Positions 36,433 to 44,914 of a DNA stretch of 64,000 bases are shown here, piece after piece. How positions within the stretch are numbered: position 1 is the first letter of the stretch; every line of letters begins with the position of its first letter. This DNA comes from JAQUOT01 sp041651575 (lineage in GTDB: Archaea; Nanobdellota; Nanobdellia; SCGC-AAA011-G17; JAFCDX01), in assembly GCA_041651575.1 (NCBI GenBank), contig JBAZJB010000001.1:248001-312000 (forward strand), in the 5' to 3' direction. The notes beneath the pieces were generated by a model. It did no database searches. It was given only the letters and a program-made list of their open reading frames with translations, and was not told the origin of the DNA. A program made the position numbers and the translations under genes.

Positions 36433-38616
36433 ATGGCATCAGTAGCATCAGATAAACTTGTAGAACAAGTTATAGGTTTAATGAAAAAACCTGAACATAT
36501 TAGAAATATTTGTACTTGTGCTCATATTGATCATGGTAAAACTACATTCTCAGATAATTTATTACTTGGAGCTGGAATGATTTCAGAAGAATTAGCTGGA
36601 AAACAATTATCTTTAGATTTTCACGAAGATGAACAACAAAGAGGAATTACTATTGATGCAGCTAACGTTTCTATGGTTCACCATTATAATAATGATCCTT
36701 ATTTAATTAATTTAATTGATACTCCAGGACATGTAGATTTTGGTGGAGATGTAACAAGAGCAATGAGAGCTATCGACGGCGCTATTGTATTAGTATGTGC
36801 TGTTGAAGGAATCATGCCACAAACTGAAACTGTTTTAAGACAAGCTTTAAGAGAAAGAGTAAAGCCAGTATTATTCATTAACAAAGTTGATAGATTAATA
36901 AGAGAAGTTAAATTAACACCTGAAAAAATGCAGGAAAAATTCGTAAAAATTATTTCTGAAGTTAATAAAATTATATCTGGAATAGCACCAGAAGAATACA
37001 AAAAAGAATGGCAAGTTTCTGTTGAAGAAGGTTCTGTTGCATTTGGTTCTGCTTTCCATAACTGGGCTTTATCTTTACCATATATGAAAACAACTAAATT
37101 AAGTTTCAAAGATGTTATTGATGCTTATGAAAAAGGAGAAGAAGCTTACAAAGAACTAGCAAAAAAAGCTCCATTACATGCAGTAGTATTAGATATGTCA
37201 ATAAGACATCATCCAAATCCAAAACAAGCTCAAGTTTATAGAATTCCAAAAATATGGAGAGGAGATTTAGATTCAGAAACAGGAAAATCCTTAATGAATT
37301 GTGATCCAAATGGTCCTGTTGCTTTTGTTTGTACAAAAATTGTTGTTGAAAAATTCGTAGGAGAAGTTGCAGCAGGAAGATTATTTTCAGGTACAGTTAG
37401 ACAAGGACAAGATGTTTGGTTAAATCTAGCTAAAAAACCAATTAGACTTCAACAAGTTTCAATTTACAAAGGATCTCAAAGATTACAAGTTGATGAAGCT
37501 GTTGCAGGAAATATTGTTGGATTAGTTGGATTAAAAGATACTTTTGCAGGAGAAACTGTTTCATCCATACCAATACAACCTTTCGAAGAAATAAAACATA
37601 TTTTTGATCCTGTAATTACTAAAAGTATTGAAGCTACAAAATCTGCTGACTTACCAAAATTAATTGAAGTATTAAGACAAGTTGGAAAAGAAGATCCTTC
37701 TATTGTTATTCAAATCAATGAAGAGACAGGAGAAAATTTAATGTCGGGTATGGGAGAATTACATTTAGAAATCATAGAAAATAGAATTAAAACAGAAAAA
37801 GGACTTGCTGTAAAAACAAGTAATCCAATTGTATCTTACAGAGAAGCAATTACAAAAGAATCTCAAGAAGTCGAAGGAAAATCTCCAAATAAACACAATA
37901 AATTTTATATTAAAGTTAGTCCTTTAGATCCAAAAATTTATGATGCTATTAAAGCAGGAGAAATTCCAGAAGGAGAAGTTAAGAAAAAAGACGAAGGTAC
38001 AATTAAAAAATTATTAGAATTAGGATTAGAAAATAAAGAAGCAAGATCTGTTGTTGATTTTTTCAAAGGAAATATGTTAGTTGATTCTACAAAAGGTATT
38101 GTTCACATTGGAGAAGTTATTGAATTAGTAAAAGAATCATTCCATCAAGTTGTTACTGGAGGACCTTTAGCAAGAGAAACGGCAGTAAAAATGAGAGTTG
38201 ATTTGATGGATTGTAAATTACACGAAGATACTATTCATAGAGGACCAGCACAAGTATTACCTGCAGTAAGAGATGCTATAAAAGATGCTATGAGAAATGC
38301 AGGAGCAGTTTTATTCGAACCATTACAAATATTACAAATGGAAGCTCCAATGCAATTCATGGGAGAAATAACAAAATTAATCCAAAATAAAAGAGGACAA
38401 TTATTAGAAATGAGTCAAGAAGGAGAACATATTACTGTTAAAGCAAAATTACCTATTGCAGAATCATTTGGATTAGCTTCAGATTTAAGAAGTTGTACTG
38501 AAGGAAGAGGAGTTTTCTATTTAATAAACCAAGTATATGAAAAATTACCTGGCGATTTACAATTAAAAGTTATTAAACAAATCAGAGAAAGAAAAGGTCT
38601 TAGTGAAAATCAGTAA
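36433..38616 (+). CDS. fusA: Translation elongation factor EF-2
   Basis: A 727-residue archaeal EF-2, the GTPase that moves tRNAs and mRNA through the ribosome. G1 is AHIDHGKT (residues 27-34), G3 is DTPGHVDFG (about 96-104) and G4 is NKVD (about 152-155). The C-terminal HEDTIHRGPAQ motif includes the His that carries diphthamide. Domains II to V are complete. It is downstream of a strong TATA box and separated by 30 nt from a small membrane protein gene. Confidence 0.98.
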   Translation: MASVASDKLVEQVIGLMKKPEHIRNICTCAHIDHGKTTFSDNLLLGAGMISEELAGKQLSLDFHEDEQQRGITIDAANVSMVHHYNNDPYLINLIDTPGHVDFGGDVTRAMRAIDGAIVLVCAVEGIMPQTETVLRQALRERVKPVLFINKVDRLIREVKLTPEKMQEKFVKIISEVNKIISGIAPEEYKKEWQVSVEEGSVAFGSAFHNWALSLPYMKTTKLSFKDVIDAYEKGEEAYKELAKKAPLHAVVLDMSIRHHPNPKQAQVYRIPKIWRGDLDSETGKSLMNCDPNGPVAFVCTKIVVEKFVGEVAAGRLFSGTVRQGQDVWLNLAKKPIRLQQVSIYKGSQRLQVDEAVAGNIVGLVGLKDTFAGETVSSIPIQPFEEIKHIFDPVITKSIEATKSADLPKLIEVLRQVGKEDPSIVIQINEETGENLMSGMGELHLEIIENRIKTEKGLAVKTSNPIVSYREAITKESQEVEGKSPNKHNKFYIKVSPLDPKIYDAIKAGEIPEGEVKKKDEGTIKKLLELGLENKEARSVVDFFKGNMLVDSTKGIVHIGEVIELVKESFHQVVTGGPLARETAVKMRVDLMDCKLHEDTIHRGPAQVLPAVRDAIKDAMRNAGAVLFEPLQILQMEAPMQFMGEITKLIQNKRGQLLEMSQEGEHITVKAKLPIAESFGLASDLRSCTEGRGVFYLINQVYEKLPGDLQLKVIKQIRERKGLSENQ

Positions 38617-38646
38617 ATTTAAATAAGATTATTATATTAATAAGAT

Positions 38647-39063
38647 ATGGGGATTAAAGATTTTTTTAAACCAACAAAAACGAGGATTATTTATTCTACT
38701 ATCTTTCTTATTATGATTTATTATATCTTATTTATCCTTAATGATTTTACACAACACTGTGAAATGATTGGAGATGTGGGATTTTGTCATTTTAGTCTAC
38801 TTTTTACTTTAATATCCATTATAATTCCTGCACTATTAACCTATTTAATTATTGCCTTAATGATAAATAATAATTCTAAATTAAAAATAATTCGTTGGTT
38901 ATTTAAAATAACAATTCTTTTTTTTGGTTTATTCTCACTACATTCTGAAATAGTAAGATTTACAAGAGTGAATAAGATATATTATTTTAGTATTATTATA
39001 GGTATTTTTTGCGTAATCATTTCAACTCTATTAATTTACTTAGAATACAAAAAGAAAGATTAA
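38647..39063 (+). CDS. Small membrane protein between EF-2 and EF-1A
   Basis: A 138-residue protein with about four hydrophobic helices (for example IIYSTIFLIMIYYILFIL and LFTLISIIIPALLTYLII). The N-terminus MGIKDFFKPTKTR is basic. It has no recognised family and is unusual in this conserved neighbourhood. Confidence 0.65.
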   Translation: MGIKDFFKPTKTRIIYSTIFLIMIYYILFILNDFTQHCEMIGDVGFCHFSLLFTLISIIIPALLTYLIIALMINNNSKLKIIRWLFKITILFFGLFSLHSEIVRFTRVNKIYYFSIIIGIFCVIISTLLIYLEYKKKD

Positions 39064-39086
39064 TTGCATAATTACCCACCAAAACC

Positions 39087-39095
39087 TTTATAAAT
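39087..39095 (+). promoter_or_regulatory. TATA box of EF-1A
   Basis: TTTATAAAT, with an A/C-rich ACCAAAACC BRE-like element just upstream, about 28-36 nt before the tuf ATG. Confidence 0.6.
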
Positions 39096-39122
39096 AAGTT
39101 TTAAATCAATATTTTATTCAAA

Positions 39123-40403
39123 ATGGCAAGAACAAAACCACATATGAACATTGTATTTGTAGGTCATGTAGACCATGGTAAATCAACTACAGTTGGTAGA
39201 CTATTATATGATGCAGGTGGTATACCAGAAACAGAAATGAAAAAGCTTAAAGAAAAAGCTCAAGAATTAGGAAAAGCTGGTTTTGAATTCGCATTCGTTA
39301 TGGATAACTTAAAAGAAGAACAAGAAAGAGGAGTTACCATAGATTTATCACATAAAAAATTTATAACAAACAAATATGAATATACAATTATAGATGCTCC
39401 TGGTCACAGAGATTTCATTAAAAATATGATTACTGGAGCAAGCCAAGCAGATGTTGGTGTTGTTGTAGTAGCAGCTTCCGATGGAATTATGGAACAAACT
39501 AAAGAACATATTTTCTTATGTAAAACTCTTGGTGTAAATCAATTAGCAATCTTAGTTAATAAAATGGATGTTGTTAATTTTGATGAAACTAAATTCAATG
39601 CAGTTAAAACCAATGTTACAACTTTATTAAAATCAGTAGGATATAAAACAGAAGAAATTAATTTCATACCAGCAAGTTCATATTTAGGAGAAAATATTGT
39701 TAATAGATCAACAAAAACTCCTTGGTATAAAGGACCAACATTAAGAGAACAATTAGATTTATTCAAAGAACCAGAAAAACCAACAAACTTACCATTAAGA
39801 TTACCAATTCAAGATGTATATAGTATTCAAGGTATTGGAGTAGTTCCAGTTGGAAGAGTTGAAACAGGAATTATGAAAATAGGAGATAAAGTTACTGTAT
39901 GCCCAGGAAGAGAAGGTAAAGGTGTAAATGGAGAAGTAAAATCTATTGAAATGCATCATGAACAAATGACTGAAGCATTACCTGGAGATAATGTAGGATT
40001 TAACGTTAGAGGTATTGAAAAGAAAGATATAGCAAGAGGAGATGTTTTAGGACCTACAAGTAATCCTCCAAGTGTTGTTACAGAATTTACTGCTCAAGTT
40101 GTAATATTAAATCATCCAACAGTATTAACGGTAGGATACACACCAGTATTCCACATTCACACTTCACAAACAGCATGTAAATTTATAGAATTAGTTAAAC
40201 AAATTAATCCTGCAACAGGTGAAACAATAAAAGAACATCCTGATATGTTAAAAAATGGAGACGTAGCAATTGTTAAAATACAACCTACAAAACCTTTGGT
40301 AATTGAAAGACAAAAAGAAATACCACATATGGCAAGATTTGCAATCAGAGATGCAGGTACAACTGTAGCAGCAGGTATGTGCATTGATTTAGTGAAAAAG
40401 TGA
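39123..40403 (+). CDS. tuf: Translation elongation factor EF-1A; 3' end supplied by a mobile element
   Basis: A 426-residue archaeal EF-1A, the GTPase that delivers aminoacyl-tRNA. G1 is GHVDHGKS (residues 14-21), G3 DAPGHRD (about 90-96), G4 NKMD (about 147-150). The C-terminal domain (CIDLVKK end) is intact. The last 11 codons (40369-40402) are part of a 31-bp sequence repeated at 56055-56085, and the insertion point of the mobile element lies within it. The downstream copy still carries the original stop codon. The gene is therefore restored after integration. Confidence 0.97.
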   Translation: MARTKPHMNIVFVGHVDHGKSTTVGRLLYDAGGIPETEMKKLKEKAQELGKAGFEFAFVMDNLKEEQERGVTIDLSHKKFITNKYEYTIIDAPGHRDFIKNMITGASQADVGVVVVAASDGIMEQTKEHIFLCKTLGVNQLAILVNKMDVVNFDETKFNAVKTNVTTLLKSVGYKTEEINFIPASSYLGENIVNRSTKTPWYKGPTLREQLDLFKEPEKPTNLPLRLPIQDVYSIQGIGVVPVGRVETGIMKIGDKVTVCPGREGKGVNGEVKSIEMHHEQMTEALPGDNVGFNVRGIEKKDIARGDVLGPTSNPPSVVTEFTAQVVILNHPTVLTVGYTPVFHIHTSQTACKFIELVKQINPATGETIKEHPDMLKNGDVAIVKIQPTKPLVIERQKEIPHMARFAIRDAGTTVAAGMCIDLVKK

Positions 40404-40671
40404 AATCATGGCTTATAAGCCTTAATTCTTTATTATTTTTACATTTTATGTTTTGAAAACTAATGTATCTTGACTGCATGAATGCACTTTTTGAGTTGCT
40501 AACATACACTTTTATGTTTCTATCAAATTGATTGTTATTGATGTCTATAAGTCTTTTATTGATAAATCTTAATTTTTTCTTTGGAATTAAGAGCATTTCT
40601 GCATCTTCATATGTTTTGTTTACCTTTCTACACAAAGGTACATTCATTTGGTTAAAATTCATATATTTCAT
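40345..40671 (-). CDS. Possible small protein antisense to the tuf 3' end
   Basis: A 108-residue frame (MKYMNFNQMNVPLCRK start) that begins 6 nt after the upstream gene and ends inside tuf on the opposite strand; 89 residues lie outside tuf. No family recognised. It would be co-transcribed with the wHTH gene. Because its last 20 codons overlap host tuf, it may be partly accidental. Confidence 0.4.
   Translation of the reverse strand: MKYMNFNQMNVPLCRKVNKTYEDAEMLLIPKKKLRFINKRLIDINNNQFDRNIKVYVSNSKSAFMQSRYISFQNIKCKNNKELRLISHDFTFSLNQCTYLLLQLYLHL
40369..40399 (+). repeat. attL: left copy of the 31-bp tuf 3'-end repeat
   Basis: Identical for 20 bp, then one T/C difference at 40389 (TTA versus CTA, both Leu) and 10 further identical bases with the right copy at 56055. 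The coding sequence Gly-Met-Cys-Ile-Asp-Leu-Val-Lys is preserved in both. Confidence 0.92.
40410..40421 (+). terminator. Palindrome and T-rich tail after tuf
   Basis: The perfect palindrome GGCTTATAAGCC starts 7 nt after the tuf stop codon and is followed by a T-rich run (40422-40445). A likely terminator that the element supplied. Confidence 0.5.
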
Positions 40672-40677
40672 TTTGGA

Positions 40678-41406
40678 TTAAGGCAACGTAAAACTTACGT
40701 TTAATTTTAATTTATTATATATTTCATTTGCTAATTCTAATTTAACCTTTTCAGGATTATGATAATAATCAAATAAAAATGCTATTATAAAATCCATAAA
40801 AAATATTCTTTTAGTATATTCATCAGATTCTTGTTCTATAACTACTTTATTATCTGATAAAATTTTAATTAAAATTTTAAATGAGGAGGGGAATTGAGTT
40901 ATTTTAAAAAGTAAATCATAATCTTTTTTTTCAAGTTTAAGAGTAGAATTTAAATTTTTGAATTTAAATTGATTATCTTTAATTTCAATTTTAATATCCC
41001 CGACAGAATCAGAAATTGCTGAAAGTATTTCTTTATTATTAAAACAATCTTTAAAATAAACGCTATTAACAAAAATTAGAATGTCATCATTTTCTTTAAA
41101 TTTTTCTGCTATCTTTATAAAAGGTTCTTTCCCTTCCATAATTATATATTTCCTTGATTTTCCCCTGCCATATTTATCTTCTTTAACTATTCCTATTTTA
41201 ATAAAGTTTCTTAAATGATTTTCAATAGGAGTCCTTGATTTATAACTAAAGTTATATTTTTCCGTAAAATATTCTAAAATACCTCCTATTGTAGAAGATT
41301 TTTTATTTATCAAATGTTCAAGAATAATAAGATTAGATTTTTTCGGAGGTTTTCCTTTTTGTATACTACCATCCCAGTTACAATTTTTTTTATTATTTAA
41401 TCCCAT
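40678..41406 (-). CDS. Winged-helix DNA-binding protein
   Basis: A 242-residue protein whose first 90 residues form a probable winged helix (LIILEHLINKKSSTIGGILEYF, then a turn and RTPIENHLRNFIKIGIVKEDKYGRGKSRKYII, a typical wing). The C-terminal 150 residues have no recognised domain, mostly helical and acidic. First gene inside the left boundary; divergent from the AbrB-like gene. Probably an element regulator. Confidence 0.7.
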   Translation of the reverse strand: MGLNNKKNCNWDGSIQKGKPPKKSNLIILEHLINKKSSTIGGILEYFTEKYNFSYKSRTPIENHLRNFIKIGIVKEDKYGRGKSRKYIIMEGKEPFIKIAEKFKENDDILIFVNSVYFKDCFNNKEILSAISDSVGDIKIEIKDNQFKFKNLNSTLKLEKKDYDLLFKITQFPSSFKILIKILSDNKVVIEQESDEYTKRIFFMDFIIAFLFDYYHNPEKVKLELANEIYNKLKLNVSFTLP

Positions 41407-41578
41407 ACATATAATCTAACATTAACTAGTATATAAAGTTTACCTTTAATAGGTTACCTATCAAGAGTAATAAATATGATATTTTTTATAAAAAAATGAA
41501 GTAACCTTTTTTATTATAATAAAGATTACTTTTAATAAAAAAATAATTTTATTATATGTGAAATTATAATTTAAACTT

Positions 41579-41755
41579 ATGACCTATATAAAATTAGGAA
41601 CGCGGAAGATTGTGGGAATTAAGAATTCCAGACTAATCACTTTGCCTCAAATTTGGATTCTTGCAAAAGATGTAAAGAAAGGCGATTCTCTTAATATTGA
41701 AATGGAAGAAGGCACCGATAAATTAATTCTGAGCAAAATAAAGGTGATTTCTTAA
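41579..41755 (+). CDS. AbrB/MazE-like small DNA-binding protein
   Basis: A 58-residue protein, MTYIKLGTRKIVGIKNSRLI, with the beta-strand pattern of AbrB/SpoVT swapped-hairpin proteins (xLPQ-x10-GDSLNIE-x-EEG-x-LIL). It is likely a transcription factor or an antitoxin; no toxin is evident nearby. It lies 4 nt before the XRE gene on the same strand. The start ATG is at 41579. Confidence 0.75.
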   Translation: MTYIKLGTRKIVGIKNSRLITLPQIWILAKDVKKGDSLNIEMEEGTDKLILSKIKVIS

Positions 41756-41759
41756 TAAA

Positions 41760-42026
41760 ATGAATAATATTACCTCAGAAGAACAAACTAATCAATATCT
41801 AGTAAAGAAAGGTATAATATTAGATTCTGGTAAACGGCTTTTGGTACTTTTACAAAGAAAAAATTTAAAACAGTCAGACCTTAGTGCAAAAATTGGTTAT
41901 TCAAGGCAATATATTAATGGGATTATACATAATAGAATAATTCCTTCTACTATTATTAAGAAAAAAATAGTTACTATACTTGAATGTGATACAATTGATA
42001 TATGGGGTAATAAAAATGAAGAGTAA
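41760..42026 (+). CDS. Cro/C1-type (XRE) helix-turn-helix protein
   Basis: An 88-residue protein with an HTH at about residues 30-75: NLKQSDLSAKIGYSRQYINGIIHNRIIP, close to the XRE consensus of KxSQxxLAxxxGVSxxxISxxExG. It ends DIWGNKNEE. Downstream of the AbrB-like gene in the same operon, it could be a repressor controlling element gene expression. Confidence 0.82.
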   Translation: MNNITSEEQTNQYLVKKGIILDSGKRLLVLLQRKNLKQSDLSAKIGYSRQYINGIIHNRIIPSTIIKKKIVTILECDTIDIWGNKNEE

Positions 42027-42042
42027 AATAAAACTCTTATTT

Positions 42043-42095
42043 ATTTATATCTATTTATTGATATTTAAATATTTATATCTATTTATTGATATTTA
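42043..42095. repeat. AT-rich direct repeat, two perfect 25-bp copies, period 28
   Basis: The 25-bp unit at 42043-42067 recurs at 42071-42095. It lies within a very AT-rich stretch (42030-42190) with almost no G or C. This could be an origin or DNA-unwinding region of the element, or simple low-complexity expansion. Confidence 0.6.
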
Positions 42096-42211
42096 TTATT
42101 CTAATATATGTATATTATTTTCTTATTTAAATAAATATTTAAATAAATACCTCTTTAACTTCCTTTTTTTTATTTTATTTATTCATATTCATATTTTGGA
42201 ATAAATCAAAA

Positions 42212-42553
42212 ATGGTAAAAAATTCAAGCAAGATTACGAGAACATTTAGTTTAAGTATCGAAGTAGTTAATTTATTAGAAGAAAGTGTAAATGCTGGTTA
42301 CATTAAAAATATGTCTAAATTTATTGAAGATTTAATATTTTCTAATTTGGGGAGCAGAGATTTTATCAAAAGAAAATTAGTTCAAGAAGCAGAATCAATT
42401 CGGGAACGTTTTGAGAGTATTAATTATGAATTCGAATTTAATTTTAATTTAAAAGAAAAAGAACCTAAAACCCTATACGCTCAAAGTTCTAATGTCGAGG
42501 ACTTAAAAGAAGAAGTAAAAATTGTGGAGGTAGAAGAAAATGAAAGAAAATGA
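42212..42553 (+). CDS. Ribbon-helix-helix protein with acidic tail
   Basis: A 113-residue protein beginning TRTFSLSIEVVNLLEESVNAG, followed by KNMSKFIEDLI, matching the RHH fold (strand, helix, turn, helix) at residues 10-50. The C-terminal half is acidic (EDLKEEVKIVEVEENERK). It overlaps the next gene by 14 nt. It is likely a DNA-binding regulator. Confidence 0.7.
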   Translation: MVKNSSKITRTFSLSIEVVNLLEESVNAGYIKNMSKFIEDLIFSNLGSRDFIKRKLVQEAESIRERFESINYEFEFNFNLKEKEPKTLYAQSSNVEDLKEEVKIVEVEENERK

Positions 42554-42923
42554 AAAAGAAGCACAAAAATTGCTTAATTATTTTATTAACCAATTAAAAT
42601 TAAACAGTTGGAATGTGGAATTAAAATTAAAAAAATTAGAAAAAAGTACAACGGGGGAGATTAAATATGATGTAGAAACAAAAGAAGCAACAATAAATAT
42701 AGATTTTACAAATATGAATGAAAAATATAATTTAAGATATACAATTATTCATGAATTATTACATTTAGTTATTAGTGAAGAAATGTTTTCTGCTTCAACA
42801 ATATTCCAAGAAGATTTTAAAAGAATGCATAGTAATTTAAGAAATTTTTTAGGTGATAGAACTGAGCAATTGACTCATCGATTTACAAAATTATTATATT
42901 CAAAAGATAAAGGAGGTGAATAA
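42540..42923 (+). CDS. HExxH metallopeptidase-like protein
   Basis: A 127-residue protein with YTIIHELLHLVI (His-Glu-Leu-Leu-His at about residue 76-80), suggesting a SprT-like or other small metalloprotease. A strand pattern NVELKLKKLEKS and ETKEATINIDF precedes it. No third ligand was clearly identified. A GGAGGT ribosome-binding site lies 11-16 nt before the ATG. Probably co-transcribed with the RHH gene. Confidence 0.65.
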   Translation: MKENEKEAQKLLNYFINQLKLNSWNVELKLKKLEKSTTGEIKYDVETKEATINIDFTNMNEKYNLRYTIIHELLHLVISEEMFSASTIFQEDFKRMHSNLRNFLGDRTEQLTHRFTKLLYSKDKGGE

Positions 42924-42925
42924 AA

Positions 42926-43096
42926 ATGCAAAAAGAAGAAGCTAAAGCACCAGATTTTGTTGGAAAGGTTCCTATTGCAATATGGAAAAATAAAGACAAA
43001 AATGGAAAAGATTATGTTACACTTAAATTGTTTGGTACAACTTTTAATCTTTGGAAGAATGAACCAAAAATAACAGAAGAAAAAATAGAGGGTTAA
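42926..43096 (+). CDS. Small conserved-looking protein (56 residues)
   Basis: The short ORF starts 2 nt after the previous gene, with a purine-rich AAAGGAGGTGAATAAAA ribosome-binding site. The core VPIAIWKNKDKNGKDYVTLK is beta-rich and resembles small phage/plasmid proteins of the DUF736 style. Function unknown. Confidence 0.65.
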   Translation: MQKEEAKAPDFVGKVPIAIWKNKDKNGKDYVTLKLFGTTFNLWKNEPKITEEKIEG

Positions 43097-43111
43097 TAAC
43101 TAAAAACCCTC
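43088..43111 (+). terminator. Hairpin spanning the end of the 56-residue gene
   Basis: GAGGGTT (43088-43094) pairs with AACCCTC (43105-43111) around a 10-nt loop that includes part of the stop codon. A possible terminator or mRNA stabiliser; a TATA box follows. Confidence 0.4.
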
Positions 43112-43135
43112 TAAAATATATAAAAATGTAAATGC

Positions 43136-43147
43136 CACTATATAGTG
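43136..43147. promoter_or_regulatory. 12-bp palindromic operator candidate
   Basis: CACTATATAGTG lies between the TATA-like AATATATAAAA (43114-43124) and the ATG of the winged-helix gene at 43158, so autoregulation is plausible. The core ACTATATAGT matches the core of the palindrome at 36281-36296. Confidence 0.45.
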
Positions 43148-43157
43148 CCATATTAAA

Positions 43158-43415
43158 ATGGGGAAAAAACATATATACAAAAAATTGATTCAAGAGATAT
43201 ATCTCTTATTTAGGGGAGGAGAATTTAGATATTCGGGATTATTGCATTCTTTACCTAGAAGAGGGGTAAATTGGGAGAAAGGTAATGTTCATACTATATT
43301 AAACAGACTTGTAGATTATGGTATTGTTAAAAAGGTAAAACGTGGAGTATACAAATTAAAAGAAAATAAAATAAGATGGATTATGAATGGATTAAAAAAA
43401 GAGGGAAAATTATGA
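43158..43415 (+). CDS. Small winged-helix protein
   Basis: An 85-residue basic protein: helix RYSGLLHSLPRRG, then VHTILNRLVDYGIVKKVKRGVYKLKE, a clear winged-helix recognition helix and wing. It is placed behind the palindrome at 43136 and overlaps the next gene by 4 nt. Likely a transcription regulator. Confidence 0.75.
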   Translation: MGKKHIYKKLIQEIYLLFRGGEFRYSGLLHSLPRRGVNWEKGNVHTILNRLVDYGIVKKVKRGVYKLKENKIRWIMNGLKKEGKL

Positions 43416-44110
43416 GATATTATAATATCTATTGGTCTGAGATTTATACAAAGGCGCCAATTGATTTATATAATGTTTGTAGTATTGCAAGGAAAGTAGA
43501 AAGAAAAATAAAATTTAAAATAAGCAAAGAAGATTTTAAACTTAATCAAAGTTTAGAGTGGGAAATAATAGGGATAGGAGCAGACATCGATATTCTTTTA
43601 GGAATAATTATTAGCCTCATTCCAGAATTAATAGAAATTCAAAAAGATAATGAAACTAAAGATGAACTTGAAACAAAAAGAGTTATAGAAAAAACAATTG
43701 AATTTTATATAGGGCTGATTAAAAGAAGGGTAAATGAGCTTAATGAAGTTAATTCAAAACAAATGGGAGGACTTGCATCTATGTACCATTTAAGGACTTA
43801 TTTAAACGAAATGAGTAATATACTTTACAACTTAATTTATTATCCTTTATGTAATGCATCTAAAAAATGTAATATGGATAAGAAAAAATTCTTATATTAT
43901 TTTTGGAGTGAGTTGAAAATAAAATTACTTGCATTTGGTTCACCCTATAGTTTTGTATCTAAAAAAGATTCTTTAAAAATATTTGATGATATTTCTTTTG
44001 ATAATCTTTATGAACCAAAACTTCAGAAAACAATTTCTGAAAATTCTTCATTAATAAAAAAAGACTTAGATGAATTAAATTCTATGGATATAAAGGATTT
44101 ATTTAAATAA
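43412..44110 (+). CDS. Hypothetical protein
   Basis: About 232 residues, starting MRYYNIYWSEIY, from ATG 43412, which overlaps the winged-helix stop codon (ATGA). A longer frame from 43376 is possible but less likely. It has one hydrophobic helix near residues 50-65 (GIGADIDILLGIIISLIPEL) but no signal peptide. No family recognised. Confidence 0.65.
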   Translation: MRYYNIYWSEIYTKAPIDLYNVCSIARKVERKIKFKISKEDFKLNQSLEWEIIGIGADIDILLGIIISLIPELIEIQKDNETKDELETKRVIEKTIEFYIGLIKRRVNELNEVNSKQMGGLASMYHLRTYLNEMSNILYNLIYYPLCNASKKCNMDKKKFLYYFWSELKIKLLAFGSPYSFVSKKDSLKIFDDISFDNLYEPKLQKTISENSSLIKKDLDELNSMDIKDLFK

Positions 44111-44155
44111 AATGATTTTAGAAACAATTATAAATAAGAAATTATTTAATAGAAT

Positions 44156-44440
44156 ATGAATAAAACCATAAAATATGCTATTTTTATATCTATGGGAATA
44201 TTAGTTCTTTTAGGAGTATTCTTTTTATTCTTTTCAGGTAGAATGTCAAGAGTGTCTTGTAATATTTATGATTATGGTTCCGATAGTAGCTATACTAAAA
44301 ATATTGTATATGAAGATTTAGAAAATATGGATTGTGCTAATTGTAAAGTTTATTGTGAAAACAGATATACTATCTATGGATATCAACAAATTGGTGCAGA
44401 AATAGAAAATAATAAATGTATATGTTATGTTAAGTATTAA
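44156..44440 (+). CDS. Small membrane-anchored Cys-rich protein
   Basis: A 94-residue protein with one N-terminal membrane helix (YAIFISMGILVLLGVFFLFF) and a small extracellular domain with six Cys (C, C-x2-C, C, C-x-C type). It probably faces outside. Leaderless-type TATA at 44129-44138 (ATTATAAATA). First of four co-directional small genes. Confidence 0.65.
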   Translation: MNKTIKYAIFISMGILVLLGVFFLFFSGRMSRVSCNIYDYGSDSSYTKNIVYEDLENMDCANCKVYCENRYTIYGYQQIGAEIENNKCICYVKY

Positions 44441-44443
44441 AAA

Positions 44444-44641
44444 ATGAAAAGAAGTACATGTAAATTATTAATAGGTATAGGCATTATTCTTCCAATAATA
44501 TCGTTGCCTTTATTTGTAATATCCTTATTTCTTTTTGTGATTGCTATAGCAAAATGGAACTCAGAAACAGAATTTAAGAGTTTAAAACAAAGAGCTAAAG
44601 TTCATATTCATACAAAAGCAAAATATAAAGATTTAGAATGA
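44444..44641 (+). CDS. Small membrane protein
   Basis: A 65-residue protein with a hydrophobic stretch (residues 8-34) followed by a basic tail (KVHIHTKAKYKDLE). It begins 3 nt after the previous stop and overlaps the next start by 4 nt, so it is in an operon. Function unknown. Confidence 0.55.
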   Translation: MKRSTCKLLIGIGIILPIISLPLFVISLFLFVIAIAKWNSETEFKSLKQRAKVHIHTKAKYKDLE

Positions 44642-44913
44642 AAAAAATTAAAGTTGTTAATTTTAGTTTAGGTAAGAATAAAGTTTCTATAGAAAGATTA
44701 ACAAAATTATTTAGTGAAAATTTAGTAATAAAAGTAAATAATAAACAAATTATAAAAGAACCTACACATCGAACAGGAACAAAAAAATTTAATTTTGAAG
44801 CAGGTGAAGATAAAGTTATGATAGATATTGTATTACCTTATTTTCCTGCTAAAAATCAATATGAATGTAAAGTTTGGGTTAATGGAAAAATAAAAGATAT
44901 TTATTATTTATAA
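44638..44913 (+). CDS. Small soluble protein
   Basis: A 91-residue beta-rich protein (VNFSLGKNKVSIERL; KVWVNGKIKDIYYL). Overlaps the upstream gene by 4 nt. No domain recognised. Confidence 0.55.
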   Translation: MKKIKVVNFSLGKNKVSIERLTKLFSENLVIKVNNKQIIKEPTHRTGTKKFNFEAGEDKVMIDIVLPYFPAKNQYECKVWVNGKIKDIYYL

Positions 44914-44914
44914 A

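Noticed and set aside
42016..42204. A 62-codon hydrophobic ORF in the AT-rich repeat
   Set aside because: Its composition is entirely low-complexity Ile/Leu/Tyr/Phe/Lys from the AT-rich repeat; no independent evidence.
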